From positions 1-64,000 of the forward strand of contig PBYI01000033.1 in assembly GCA_002729525.1 (NCBI GenBank): DNA of 64,000 nucleotides. The letters are read 5' to 3'. The DNA comes from Nocardioides sp. (lineage in GTDB: Bacteria; Actinomycetota; Actinomycetes; Propionibacteriales; Nocardioidaceae). The notes beneath the pieces are model-generated. The model searched no databases. It had not been told where the DNA came from and saw only the letters and a program-made list of their open reading frames with translations. Positions 34,319-42,792 of this stretch are shown here, in pieces (the stretch's first letter is position 1; every line of letters begins with the position of its first letter). Made by a program: the position numbers and the translations under genes.

Positions 34319-34909
34319 ATGCCGAAGAACAGCCAGGAGATCCCGCACGCCGAGCGCAGACGCAAGGTGCTCGACGAGGCCGTCCGCCAGTTCGAGGCGG
34401 GGGGCTACCGCGCTACGAGCGTGAAGGCGATCGCCGGCGCACTCGGGCTCTCCTCGGCGGCGGTCCACTGGTACTTCCCCACGAAGGACGACCTCTTCGC
34501 CGAGGTGCTCACCTCGATGTTCCATGCCGCGACGGCGCAGGCGACCGCGAGCCCCACCTCGAGCGGCGATCCGCGCGCCGAGCTCATCAGCGTCCTGGCC
34601 GAGCTCGACCCCTACAAGTTCCTGGTCAGGGAGGCCTACGAGCGCCTGAACTCCTCCCCGACGCTGCAGGCGGCGTACGCCGAGATGCTGACGTGGGTCG
34701 ACGGGCGGCTCATCGATGCCATCTCCAGGCGCGTTCCCGAGGGGGCTGACGTGGCTCTGCTCGCCGACACCGCTCACGTCCTCCTGGAGGGTCTGCTGGT
34801 CAGCGTGCGCAAGACCGACCGCCCGGTGGCGGACATGATCGACCTCCTCATCGATCCTCTCGCCGCCGCAGCGGCCGCGCGTGTGACGGATCTCCCACCT
34901 TCCTCTTGA
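34319..34909 (+). CDS. TetR-family transcriptional regulator
   Basis: A 196-residue repressor. The N-terminal helix-turn-helix reads RRKVLDEAVRQFEAGGYRATSVKAIAGALGLSSAAVHWYFPTKDDLF, typical of TetR. The C-terminal ligand domain is not assignable. TACGCT lies 6 nt before the ATG and no Shine-Dalgarno is present, so the mRNA may be leaderless. The catabolic operon starts 82 bp downstream behind its own promoter and a palindrome that could be this protein's operator. Confidence 0.9.
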   Translation: MPKNSQEIPHAERRRKVLDEAVRQFEAGGYRATSVKAIAGALGLSSAAVHWYFPTKDDLFAEVLTSMFHAATAQATASPTSSGDPRAELISVLAELDPYKFLVREAYERLNSSPTLQAAYAEMLTWVDGRLIDAISRRVPEGADVALLADTAHVLLEGLLVSVRKTDRPVADMIDLLIDPLAAAAAARVTDLPPSS

Positions 34910-34966
34910 CTGTGAATTAAGACACTCGGTACTCTCTCGACGCTCAGTTAAGAGACGGTCGTCTCT
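34906..34966 (+). promoter_or_regulatory. Promoter and operator of the aromatic-degradation operon
   Basis: TTGACT (34906-34911), 18 bp, TACTCT (34930-34935) resembles a vegetative promoter. Downstream, AGAGACGGTCGTCTCT (34951-34966) is a 7-2-7 perfect inverted repeat at about +10 to +25, a position where a bound repressor would block transcription. The TetR gene next door is the natural candidate. A Shine-Dalgarno (GAGAGGA) precedes the GTG at 34992. Confidence 0.55.
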
Positions 34967-34991
34967 GCACCGCTGCTCGAGAGGAACTCCC

Positions 34992-35543
34992 GTGGTCTCA
35001 CCCGCCAAGCTCGCTCACGTCGTCCTGCGGACCGGCCAGCTGCCGCAGATGCGCGACTGGTACGTCGACGTCTTGGAGGGCCGTGTCGTCTATGCCAACG
35101 ACGCTCTGGCCTTCCTCACCTACGACGAGGAGCACCATCGCGTCGCGCTCCTCAACGCGGGCACCACGCAGACGCCCACGCCGGCGCACTCGGGCCTCGA
35201 GCACGTCGCCTTCACCTATGCCGACCTCGGCGACCTGCTCGACACCTACCAGCGGCTCAAGGCCTCCGGGACGCTGCCCTCGTGGACCGTCAACCACGGA
35301 CCGACCACGTCGTTCTACTACCGCGATCCCGACGGCAACCAGATCGAGCTGCAGATCGACAACTTCGACACCGACGAGGAGCTCGAGGAGTTCTTCAACT
35401 CCGGTGCCTTCGCCGCCAATCCCATCGGGGTGGAGTTCGATCCCGACGAGCTCCACGCTCGCCTGAAGGCGGGCGAGCCCAAGAGCGAGCTGATCAAGCA
35501 GGTCGGGACCGCGGTGACGCTCGAAGAGGCGCAGGAGAAGTGA
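34992..35543 (+). CDS. VOC-family extradiol-dioxygenase-like protein
   Basis: A 183-residue single-domain vicinal-oxygen-chelate protein. Metal ligands can be read as His (LAHVVLRTG), His (GLEHVAFTY) and Glu (DPDGNQIELQ), the H-H-E triad of type I extradiol dioxygenases and glyoxalases. Most extradiol enzymes have two such domains (~300 residues), so this one is half-size and would dimerise to form a full unit. In this operon it most likely cleaves an aromatic diol ring. A C-terminal acidic helical tail extends past the domain. It is coupled to the monooxygenase gene by a GTGA overlap. Confidence 0.78.
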   Translation: MVSPAKLAHVVLRTGQLPQMRDWYVDVLEGRVVYANDALAFLTYDEEHHRVALLNAGTTQTPTPAHSGLEHVAFTYADLGDLLDTYQRLKASGTLPSWTVNHGPTTSFYYRDPDGNQIELQIDNFDTDEELEEFFNSGAFAANPIGVEFDPDELHARLKAGEPKSELIKQVGTAVTLEEAQEK

Positions 35544-37195
35544 CCGAGACTGCCGACGTCCCGGTCCTCGTCGTCGGTGCCGGGCCGGTGGGCCTGGCGA
35601 CCGCCTACGTCCTGGGCCGCCACGGCGTGGCGACCCTGGTCTGTGAGCGGCGCGACGCCATCAACCCACATCCGCGTGCGCACGTGGTCAACATCCGCAC
35701 GATGGAGCTCTTCCGGTCGTGGGGGATCGACGAGGCCGTCCTGGCGGAGTCGCTCGGTCCCGAGTGGACCCACGTCCTGTGGAAGCACACCTTCGCGGGG
35801 GAGGAGTTCGGGCGCATCGTCTTGGAGACCGACCAGGCGGCCCACTCCGCACGGGTCTCGCCCGTGGCCACCGTCTCGTGTGCCCAGGACCGACTCCAGC
35901 AGGTCCTGCTGAGTGCCCTGCGAGCACAAGGGGTCGCCGAGGTGCGGTACGGCGTCGAGGTGACGCACGTCCAGCAGCGCGAGGGCGGGGTGACGGCGAC
36001 GCTGCGCTCCGCTGACGGCACCGTCGAGGACGTGGCCGCGCGGTACGCCGTCGTCGCCGACGGCGCGTCCGGCACCTTGTCCCAGGACCTCGGGGTCGAG
36101 ATGGAGGGCGTGCCGGAGTTCGGCCGGCAGATCAACGTCTACTTCCACGCCGACCTGACGGCGTGGACCGCCGACGACCCGGGGCTGCTCGTGTGGCTGC
36201 TCAACTCCACGGCGCCCGGAGTGATGGTCGCCATGGACGGTCGACGACGATGGACCTTCAACGTCGGCTACGACCCCGAGGTCGAGTCCGTCGAGGACTA
36301 CACCCCCGAACGCTGTGCCGATCTCATCCGGGGAGCGCTCGGGGTCGAGGACGTCGACATCGACGTCAGGTCCGTCGGCACCTGGCGGCTCGCCTCGCAG
36401 ATCGCGCGCCGCTACCGCCACGGCGACGTCTTCCTCGTCGGCGATGCGGCCCATCAGTTCCCTCCGACCGGGGGCATCGGGATGAACACCGGCATCGCCG
36501 ACGCCGACAACCTCGGCTGGAAGCTGGCGGCCGTGCTCGGCGGCTGGGCGCCCGAGTCGCTGCTGGACACCTACGACGCGGAGCGTCGCCCGGTGGCGGA
36601 GAGCAACGCACGATGGAGCGTGGAGAACGCGATCAAGATGGGGGAGTGCGGGCTCGGCCCGACGACGGCGGCGATCGTCGCGCTCCTGGAGAGCGACGAC
36701 CCCGAGGTCGCGGCGGCCGAGCGCGCTCGTCTCGCCGAGGCGATCACGCGTCAGCGCGAGCACTTCGGCTCCGTCGACCAGGAGATCGGCTACGTCTACG
36801 GCAGCGGTGAGCGACCGCTCGCCCCGCTCCACCCGGAGAGCCGCGGGGTGGCCGGGGGCCGCCCCCCGCACCGCTGGATCGATCGGTCGGGACAGCGGAT
36901 CTCCACCCTCGACCTCACGACGACCGGGTTCACCCTGGTCGCCGGGCGTGAGGGTGGGCACTGGCTCGAGGCATTCGACGATGCTGCCGGCCGCGCGCCA
37001 CGCACCGGGCACCTCGTGGGTCGCGACCTCGACACGGGTGCGGAGGACCCCCTCGGCCTCGGCGACCGCGGGGCCGTCCTGATCCGGCCCGACGGGCACA
37101 TCGCCTGGCGGTCCCCCGCCGAGGCAGCCGACCCCGGTGCGGAGCTCTGTCGGGCCATGGAGACGGCCCTCGGCGCGGTCCCGGCCCGCCAGTAG
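35540..37195 (+). CDS. FAD-dependent aromatic monooxygenase
   Basis: A 551-residue flavin hydroxylase of the PheA/TfdB/MhpA group. It has the FAD dinucleotide fold (VPVLVVGAGPVGLATAYVLGR), the second FAD motif (FLVGDAAHQFPPTGGIGMNTGIADADNLGWKLA) and a thioredoxin-like C-terminal domain (~residues 430-551). It would add a hydroxyl group ortho to an existing phenolic OH using NAD(P)H and O2, making the diol for the VOC protein. GTG start overlaps the upstream stop. Confidence 0.88.
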   Translation: MTETADVPVLVVGAGPVGLATAYVLGRHGVATLVCERRDAINPHPRAHVVNIRTMELFRSWGIDEAVLAESLGPEWTHVLWKHTFAGEEFGRIVLETDQAAHSARVSPVATVSCAQDRLQQVLLSALRAQGVAEVRYGVEVTHVQQREGGVTATLRSADGTVEDVAARYAVVADGASGTLSQDLGVEMEGVPEFGRQINVYFHADLTAWTADDPGLLVWLLNSTAPGVMVAMDGRRRWTFNVGYDPEVESVEDYTPERCADLIRGALGVEDVDIDVRSVGTWRLASQIARRYRHGDVFLVGDAAHQFPPTGGIGMNTGIADADNLGWKLAAVLGGWAPESLLDTYDAERRPVAESNARWSVENAIKMGECGLGPTTAAIVALLESDDPEVAAAERARLAEAITRQREHFGSVDQEIGYVYGSGERPLAPLHPESRGVAGGRPPHRWIDRSGQRISTLDLTTTGFTLVAGREGGHWLEAFDDAAGRAPRTGHLVGRDLDTGAEDPLGLGDRGAVLIRPDGHIAWRSPAEAADPGAELCRAMETALGAVPARQ

Positions 37196-37240
37196 TCCGC
37201 CCACCACCCCAACGGCTCAAGCACCAGGAGGCAGCAGACC

Positions 37241-38092
37241 ATGCGGATCTACACGACCGACCGAGGGATCGGCCGGGAGTCGGAGCGGGGGAGGCTCGAT
37301 CTTCTCGACCTTCCCCAGGCCGAGCTCGGAGAGCTGCTGCGGGGACCCGGCGTGGGCGCTGCGCGCGAGGCGGCGGTGACCGAGACCGTCGCACTCCACG
37401 ACGTCGAGATCCTCGCCCCGGTGACCCGGCCGGGCAAGATCGTGATCATCGGCTACAACTTCCCCAGCCACGGGGACGAGGTGCGCGAGCGGCTCGGCGA
37501 CGTGCACCTGCCGGAGGAGCCCAACTTCAGGCTCGTCGCCGGGACCGCCGTCACCGCACCTCACGCGGCGATCAGGCTGCCGGCGCTCGCCGACACGCGG
37601 GTCGACTACGAGGGCGAGGTCGCGGCGGTGATCGGTCGCGTGGCCAAGGACGTCGAGGTCGGTCACGGCTGGGAGCACGTCGCCGGCCTGACCGTCGTCA
37701 ACGACGTCACGGCGCGCGACATCCAGGCCCGGGCGATGGCGGGGGACCCCACGGCATCGCTCGGCATCGCGAAGAGCTTCGACACCTTCAAGCCGTTGGG
37801 CCCCTGCCTGGTCACCACGGACGAGATCGGCACGAGTCCCGATCTGCGGCTGGTCACCCGGGTCAACGGAGAGGTCCGCCAAGACGACCGCACCGGCAGC
37901 CTCCTCCACCCGATCCCGGCCCTCGTCTCGTACCTCTCCTCGTTCATGACGTTGGAGCCGGGTGACGTCGTCTGCACCGGCACTCCCCGAGGGATCGGGT
38001 ACTTCGCCGGCCGGTTCCTGCAGGACGGCGACGAGGTCGAGGTCGAGGTCGAGGGGATCGGTTCTGTTCGCAACACCGTGAGAAGGAGCTGA
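37241..38092 (+). CDS. Fumarylacetoacetate-hydrolase-family enzyme
   Basis: A 283-residue FAH-fold protein. The catalytic-domain signatures are present: KIVIIGYNFPSHGDE, VDYEGEVAAVIGR, NDVTARDIQ and a C-terminal PGDVVCTGTPRGIGY. The acidic metal-binding residues are in DYEGE and nearby. Such enzymes hydrolyse or isomerise ring-cleavage products (acylpyruvates, 2-hydroxyhepta-2,4-dienedioate). It would act after the dioxygenase. The N-terminal ~65 residues form the usual small lead domain. It starts 45 bp after the monooxygenase and is followed one base later by the FMN reductase gene. Confidence 0.87.
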   Translation: MRIYTTDRGIGRESERGRLDLLDLPQAELGELLRGPGVGAAREAAVTETVALHDVEILAPVTRPGKIVIIGYNFPSHGDEVRERLGDVHLPEEPNFRLVAGTAVTAPHAAIRLPALADTRVDYEGEVAAVIGRVAKDVEVGHGWEHVAGLTVVNDVTARDIQARAMAGDPTASLGIAKSFDTFKPLGPCLVTTDEIGTSPDLRLVTRVNGEVRQDDRTGSLLHPIPALVSYLSSFMTLEPGDVVCTGTPRGIGYFAGRFLQDGDEVEVEVEGIGSVRNTVRRS

Positions 38093-38093
38093 C

Positions 38094-38696
38094 ATGCCGC
38101 ACCTGAGCGTCGTCATCGGAAGTACCCGTCCCTCCCGCGTGGGCGGTCTCATCGCGCAGTGGACGGTGGCCGCCGCGACCAGGCACGGCGGGTTCGAGGT
38201 GGAGGGCGTCGACCTCGCGGAGCTGGACCTGCCGCTGCTGGACGAGCCGCACCACCCGCGGCTCGCCGACTACCAGCACGAGCACACCCGTCGCTGGAGC
38301 GAGCTGGTGGCCGGCGCGGACGCGTTCGTCTTCGTCACCCCCGAGTACAACTACGGCGCCCCGCCGGCTCTGCTCAACGCGATCGACTACCTCTTCGGCG
38401 AGTGGCAGTACGCCCCCGTGGGCTTCGTCAGCTACGGCGGGGTCTCGGCGGGCACCAGGTCGGTGCAGATGCTGAAGCAGGTCGTGACGACGCTGAAGAT
38501 GATGCCGGTGCCCGAGGCCGTCTCGATCCCGTTCTTCCCCGACTTCATCGAGGACGGCGTCTTCGCTCCTGACGAGGTGGCGGAGCAGGCCGCAGACGCG
38601 ATGTACGACGAGCTGCTGCGCTGGACGGGCGCGCTGCAGGGGCTGCGGGCCGGCGCCGTGGGACGCTCGGCGCCGACCTCGGGCGCCGAGCAATGA
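38094..38696 (+). CDS. NADPH-dependent FMN reductase family protein
   Basis: A 200-residue flavodoxin-like protein. GSTRPSRVGG forms the phosphate-binding loop and TPEYNYGAPPALLNAIDYL is the family hallmark. It may supply reduced flavin, or reduce a quinone made when the diol oxidises. The upstream monooxygenase is of the self-sufficient type and should not need it. Overlaps the acyl-CoA ligase start by 4 bp (ATGA). Confidence 0.85.
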   Translation: MPHLSVVIGSTRPSRVGGLIAQWTVAAATRHGGFEVEGVDLAELDLPLLDEPHHPRLADYQHEHTRRWSELVAGADAFVFVTPEYNYGAPPALLNAIDYLFGEWQYAPVGFVSYGGVSAGTRSVQMLKQVVTTLKMMPVPEAVSIPFFPDFIEDGVFAPDEVAEQAADAMYDELLRWTGALQGLRAGAVGRSAPTSGAEQ

Positions 38697-40183
38697 CGCG
38701 GAGCCTGATCGCCCAGCTCCCGTTCCGCCGCGAGCACCGGGCACCGCACGCGCCCTGCCTCCGCGACGCACGAGGTGGCCTCGACAACACCGAGCTCGCC
38801 GGCGCCGTCCGGCACCTGGCGAGCAGACTGGAGGAACTCGGCGTCGGGCGAGGCGACACGGTCGCCGTGCTCCTGCCCAACTGCGCCGAGGTCGTCGTCG
38901 TCATGTTCGCCGTGTGGTGCCGCGGCGCGGCGATGACACCGGTCAACCCGGCCCTGACCGACGACGAGGTGCGCTACCAGCTGCAGGACTCAGGGTCTCG
39001 AGTCGTGGTGGGCGACGCCCGGGCGGGAGCGCTCGCCGACGCGGTCGGCGCGGCGTGGGTCGACGTCGACTCCGTCCACCGCGGCGTCCACCTGTCCGGG
39101 TCGCGGCCCGATCCGTCGGCGGTCGCCGCCGTCGACGACATCGCCTTGGTCATCTACACCAGCGGCACCACGGGCCGGCCCAAGGGTGTGCTGCTCGACC
39201 ATGCCAACCTGGAGGCGATGAGCAGCTCGCTCCTGGAGCATTTCGAGCTGACCGGGGCGGACCGGAGCCTGTTGGTGCTGCCGCTGTTCCACGTCAACGG
39301 GCTGGTCGTGAGTGTGCTCTCGCCCCTGCGGTCCGGGGGCGACGTGGTCCTCGCCCCTCGCTTCGCGGCCGACACCTTCTGGGACCTGGTGGCAGAGCAC
39401 CGGCCGACCTACTTCTCGGCGGTGCCGACGATCTACGCGATGCTCGAGGCCGACGACCGCGGTGGTGTCGACAGTTCAGCCCTGCGTTTCGCCATCTGTG
39501 GGGCGGCGCCTGCTCCTGGCGGTCTCCTGGGGCGCTTCGAGCAGCGCTTCGGCGTCCCGGTCATCGAGGGCTATGGGCTCTCGGAGGGCAGCGTGGCCTC
39601 CACGATCAACCCGCTCGCCGGTCCTCGCAAGCCCGGCACCGTCGGCGTCGCTCTGCCCGGCCAGCAGGTCCACGTCGTCGCCGCCGACGGCAGGCCCGTG
39701 GCGCCGGGTGTGCCCGGCGAGGTCGTCGTCCGCGGGGCGAACGTCATGCGTGGCTACCTCGGTCGCCCGCGGGAGACCGCCGAGGTGGTCCGCGACGGCT
39801 GGCTGCACACCGGCGACGTCGGCATCCTCGACGAGGACGGCTACCTGCGCATCGTCGACCGGACGAAGGACCTGATCATCCGAGGTGGGGAGAACCTCTA
39901 CCCCAAGGAGATCGAGGAGTGCCTCCACCAGCACCCCGCCGTGCTCGAGGCGGCCGTGGTCGGCCGACCCGATGAGACGTATGGCGAGGTGCCGGTGGCC
40001 TTCGTCTCGACCCGTCCGGGAAGCGACGTGGGCGTCGAAGAGCTGCGGCAGCACTGCGCGAGGCTCCTGGCCAGGTACAAGATCCCGGCGACGATCGAGC
40101 TGCTGGACGAGCTCCCGAAGAACTCCGTCGGCAAGGTGGTCAAGGCCCCCCTGGCCGAGGCGGTGGCGCAGGCGGCGCCATAG
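38693..40183 (+). CDS. AMP-dependent acyl-CoA ligase
   Basis: A 496-residue adenylate-forming enzyme. The ATP-binding core (VIYTSGTTGRPKGVLLDH), GYGLSEGS and the hinge/C-terminal motif (TGDVGILDEDGYLRIVDRTKDLIIRGGENLYPKEIEE, split here only for reading) are intact, and the catalytic Lys lies in PKNSVGKVVKAPL. It makes CoA thioesters of aromatic or fatty acids. In this operon it could activate the entry substrate or an acid left after ring cleavage. It is the last gene of the operon. Confidence 0.88.
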   Translation: MTRSLIAQLPFRREHRAPHAPCLRDARGGLDNTELAGAVRHLASRLEELGVGRGDTVAVLLPNCAEVVVVMFAVWCRGAAMTPVNPALTDDEVRYQLQDSGSRVVVGDARAGALADAVGAAWVDVDSVHRGVHLSGSRPDPSAVAAVDDIALVIYTSGTTGRPKGVLLDHANLEAMSSSLLEHFELTGADRSLLVLPLFHVNGLVVSVLSPLRSGGDVVLAPRFAADTFWDLVAEHRPTYFSAVPTIYAMLEADDRGGVDSSALRFAICGAAPAPGGLLGRFEQRFGVPVIEGYGLSEGSVASTINPLAGPRKPGTVGVALPGQQVHVVAADGRPVAPGVPGEVVVRGANVMRGYLGRPRETAEVVRDGWLHTGDVGILDEDGYLRIVDRTKDLIIRGGENLYPKEIEECLHQHPAVLEAAVVGRPDETYGEVPVAFVSTRPGSDVGVEELRQHCARLLARYKIPATIELLDELPKNSVGKVVKAPLAEAVAQAAP

Positions 40184-40360
40184 CCGCAGGCCGACGACGC
40201 AGGACCCCAGGCCCTCCACGGTCTGGCTCTGTCGGGATGCGTCGAGTGCGGTGGTGTAGCCGAAGACCATGGACGGGCCGATGGTGGCGCCGGGGCCGGG
40301 ATAGGCCACCTCGAGGGCAGGTCCCGCGTCGGTGGGTCCACGTGGCAGAGCCCGGCCCGG

Positions 40361-40537
40361 CACGACAACAACAACATCGAGACCGACTACCTCGCCGGCG
40401 AGATCGTCCTCCTCGGTCGCCTCCACGGTGTTCCCACTCACTCCCTCAACAGCGCGTTGGCCCGACTCGCCCGACTGGAAGCAACGGAACCCGCGGGCCG
40501 AGACCGATCCAGGCCGACGCGACCCAGCGCCGCTTGA
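40361..40537 (+). pseudogene. C-terminal remnant of a ketopantoate-reductase-like gene
   Basis: One open frame of 58 codons encodes HDNNNIETDYLAGEIVLLGR, then LHGVPTHSLNSALARLARLE, matching the C-terminal helix region of PanE/ApbA proteins (usually TEID-LNG-VV-LG---G-PTP-N). It has no start and no N-terminal NADP domain. The ~180 bp before it, back to the acyl-CoA ligase, show no recognisable coding sequence. It is the right-hand debris of the catabolic island. Confidence 0.6.
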
Positions 40538-41048
40538 CCATCAGCTAGCTGCGGAGTCGACCGCTCAACTGTTGTCCGAACCTGCACGGCGGGGCCGCAG
40601 GCCGGCGCCGTCATCGCTGCTCAGACGTCCCGGAGAGCCCGTCCGTACAGTGCCTCGCCCCGGCCACAGGGGGCGTACGTGTCACGGAAGCATCTGCGCT
40701 GACCGACGTCGCTCCGATGTCTCTGCAAAGGGCTGGCAGGGTTGTCGCGGTGGGTCATCACGGAGTTGGTCGGTGGCGCGGTCGACGATTCGACGTGTGC
40801 CGCAGATCGCGAGTCCAAGCACCTTCCAAGCGCCCGGCGGGGTCGGGTCGAAGCGCGCGACTCGGCTCCCACACGTCCGCAGAGAACTCCATGGAACGGC
40901 CGTGAAATCGTCGTCAACATGCCGCTCACAGAACAGAGGTCAGGCCGACTCGGGCTGGCACTGGCCGGTACGGGTCCAGCAGGGAGCAGAGAGATGACAA
41001 ACGCGCAGATCAGAGGCCTGTTCAGCGTCGTGACCTGCGCGTTCGCGG
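40538..41048. other. Non-coding gap before tRNA-Arg
   Basis: About 510 bp with no convincing gene. Short open frames exist on both strands, but none has a recognisable domain or Shine-Dalgarno. Base use looks less GC-biased than in the surrounding genes. Read with the two pseudogenes, it looks like decayed sequence at the edge of the accessory region. Confidence 0.45.
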
Positions 41049-41124
41049 TGGTGCCCCAGGCAGGAGTCGAACCTGCGACCTTTCGCTTAGGAGGCGGCTG
41101 CTCTATCCGCTGAGCTACTGGGGC
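41049..41124 (-). tRNA. tRNA-Arg (anticodon CCT)
   Basis: A 76-nt tRNA with an encoded CCA. Acceptor GCCCCAG pairs with CTGGGGC. The D-arm is GCTC/GAGC, the anticodon loop is CTCCTAA, and the T-arm is GCAGG-TTCGACT-CCTGC. The anticodon stem is odd: GCCGC faces GCGAA, so only the three pairs nearest the loop form and the top two (27-43, 28-42) are G-A and C-A. Acceptor, D and T arms are perfect. It lies between the catabolic island (at its 3' end) and the DUF222/HNH repeat element. Confidence 0.9.
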
Positions 41125-41169
41125 GTGACGGGCTGCATCCTCTCAGGTCGCCCACCGGGCACGCTCCTT

Positions 41170-41185
41170 CAGGTGGTCGAGCCCG
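41170..41185. repeat. Extra copy of the HNH-element end repeat
   Basis: CAGGTGGTCGAGCCCG differs at one base from the element's left end at 41216-41231. The two copies are direct repeats 46 bp apart, between tRNA-Arg and the element. Confidence 0.6.
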
Positions 41186-41215
41186 ATCGAGCCTCCCCCC
41201 GGCGACCAGGCTCCT

Positions 41216-42792
41216 CAGGTGGTTGAGCCCGACCCGAGCCCTCGGCGAAGGGAAGGAGTCGAAACCACCGCGACCGTCCTCAGGGCGTGCGAGCACGCCG
41301 GCCGCGGCCGCTGGTCGGGTCGCTGGGTTTCAGCGCGGACTCGCTTCGCTCGCCCGGTGGTTCCTAAGGAGCCGAAGGACGAGGCGTCTCGAAGGGCTCA
41401 TCCACCTACGGGGGGCGGTCGTCGACCTGGAAGACCTGGCCCATGGGGCCTGTCCACTCGAAGACTCCCTCGGGTCGTCGTCGGTATCGCCATCGGGCGT
41501 GGGTCTTCATCCGGTGGTGCGTCCTGCACAGTGGGGCGAGGTTCGCTGTCGAGGTGGGGCCGCCGTCGGCGTACGGCTCGACGCGGTCGATGTCGCAGCG
41601 CTCGGCCGCGCGACTGCAGAACGGGAACACGCAGGTCGGATGCAGCCATGGGGCCTGGGATGCGAGTTTCTCTGTCGGGACGTAGGTGTCAGTCGAGCAG
41701 TTCGCGGCCAGGTCGAGGACTTCCCGGACGGTCACCTTCGTGGCCGACGTGCACCAGTCACGCACCTGGTCGACCGAGACACTCACCGGCAGGCCAGGGC
41801 GAACGAAGGCCTCGCAGGTCGCCTGCCCGTTCACGACATTCACGACCAGCGGGCGACGCCCGGTGCCGCCGGTCTGGAGATCGAGGGCGCCTCGGCCGCG
41901 GGCGAGGTCGCCGAGGGCCTTGGCGCGGCGTACGCCGCGCGGGTCGTCCGACCCGGCGCCCTTGAGCCTCGCGGCGCCGGCGCGCAGCGCGTTTTCGAGG
42001 TCGAGCGCGTCGTCGAGATCCAGCAGCGCATCGATCGAGACCAGTCCGTGCCGGGTGTCGTCGAGGTCGACGATCACGTCGCGGTGATCCGCCGGGTCCT
42101 CGGGCAGCAGGTCGGGCGCGAACCGGACCATCGCCTCGTCAACGGTCCGGTCGATCTGCGCCAGCGTCGTGCGTGCGGCGGCCCAGGCGAGCTGGTGGTC
42201 GACGTACGCCGCACCAGCCTCGGGGAGCGTGCACGTCGCCGCGGCGGCAATCTTGCGCGCCTTCCACAACGGCAGATCGAGCGCGGTGACCCGGGACCAG
42301 ATGCGAGGCAGCCGGTAGCGCAGTTCGATCAGCTCACCGACATACCTGCTACCCGACTGGCGTGACAGCCCGAGGGCGGCGGCGATCTCGTAGGCCTCGT
42401 CCTCCTCCACCACCGGTGCGCCCGGTCCGGCCAGGTGCAGAGCCTGGGAACCAAAGCGGTCCTTGCTCATCTCGTCCAGGTGCTCGTCGGAGCATTCGTC
42501 GGCGGCGCGGTCCTCGGGGAGCCGTCGCGCGGCGACCCACTCCAGCACCGCCAGCGCCTTGTCGAGCTGGGCGCGCTGCTCGACGTCCGCGGCAGCCCTG
42601 ACGGCGGCGGCGAGACCGACCGGGGTCGGTGAGTCGTCGCAGGTCAGGAGTGCTTCTCGCATGCCCCGATTCCAGGTGCGACCACGACAACCAACCCTGG
42701 CCTCGGAGGGCCGGCTGTGGACGCGGTGGGTGGTCGGCTGACCGGGGTGTCGACACCGCCCTCGCTGGCGCTCGGGCGGGCTCAACCACCTG
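41216..42792. mobile_element. DUF222/HNH element with 16-bp inverted ends
   Basis: CAGGTGGTTGAGCCCG (41216-41231) and its exact complement CGGGCTCAACCACCTG (42777-42792) bracket one HNH gene in a 1577-bp unit. Inside the left end, GGTGGTT/AACCACC pairs delimit palindromic units at 41218-~41278 and ~41355-41407. M. tuberculosis REP13E12 repeats also carry DUF222/HNH genes and move between sites. No target-site duplication was identified and no transposase is present, so mobility is inference. Confidence 0.5.
41406..42662 (-). CDS. DUF222 and HNH-endonuclease domain protein
   Basis: A 418-residue protein with an N-terminal helical DUF222 domain (~residues 20-300) and a C-terminal HNH nuclease (CVFPFCSRAAERCDIDRVEPYADGG then CRTHHRMKTH). 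The Cys pairs could hold a structural zinc, and the His residues form the ββα-metal active site. This family is multi-copy in actinobacteria and is the coding part of REP13E12-type repeats. The gene lies wholly within the inverted ends of the element, and its stop abuts the internal repeats. The start at the ATG follows the natural domain edge. No strong Shine-Dalgarno is seen. Confidence 0.87.
   Translation of the reverse strand: MREALLTCDDSPTPVGLAAAVRAAADVEQRAQLDKALAVLEWVAARRLPEDRAADECSDEHLDEMSKDRFGSQALHLAGPGAPVVEEDEAYEIAAALGLSRQSGSRYVGELIELRYRLPRIWSRVTALDLPLWKARKIAAAATCTLPEAGAAYVDHQLAWAAARTTLAQIDRTVDEAMVRFAPDLLPEDPADHRDVIVDLDDTRHGLVSIDALLDLDDALDLENALRAGAARLKGAGSDDPRGVRRAKALGDLARGRGALDLQTGGTGRRPLVVNVVNGQATCEAFVRPGLPVSVSVDQVRDWCTSATKVTVREVLDLAANCSTDTYVPTEKLASQAPWLHPTCVFPFCSRAAERCDIDRVEPYADGGPTSTANLAPLCRTHHRMKTHARWRYRRRPEGVFEWTGPMGQVFQVDDRPP

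Noticed and set aside
40621-40929. Open frame of 102 codons on the minus strand
   Set aside because: No ribosome-binding site, no domain, and irregular composition in a decayed region.
29465-41048. Integrase or transposase that would explain the catabolic island
   Set aside because: All open frames in the block were checked by motif and none resembles a recombinase.
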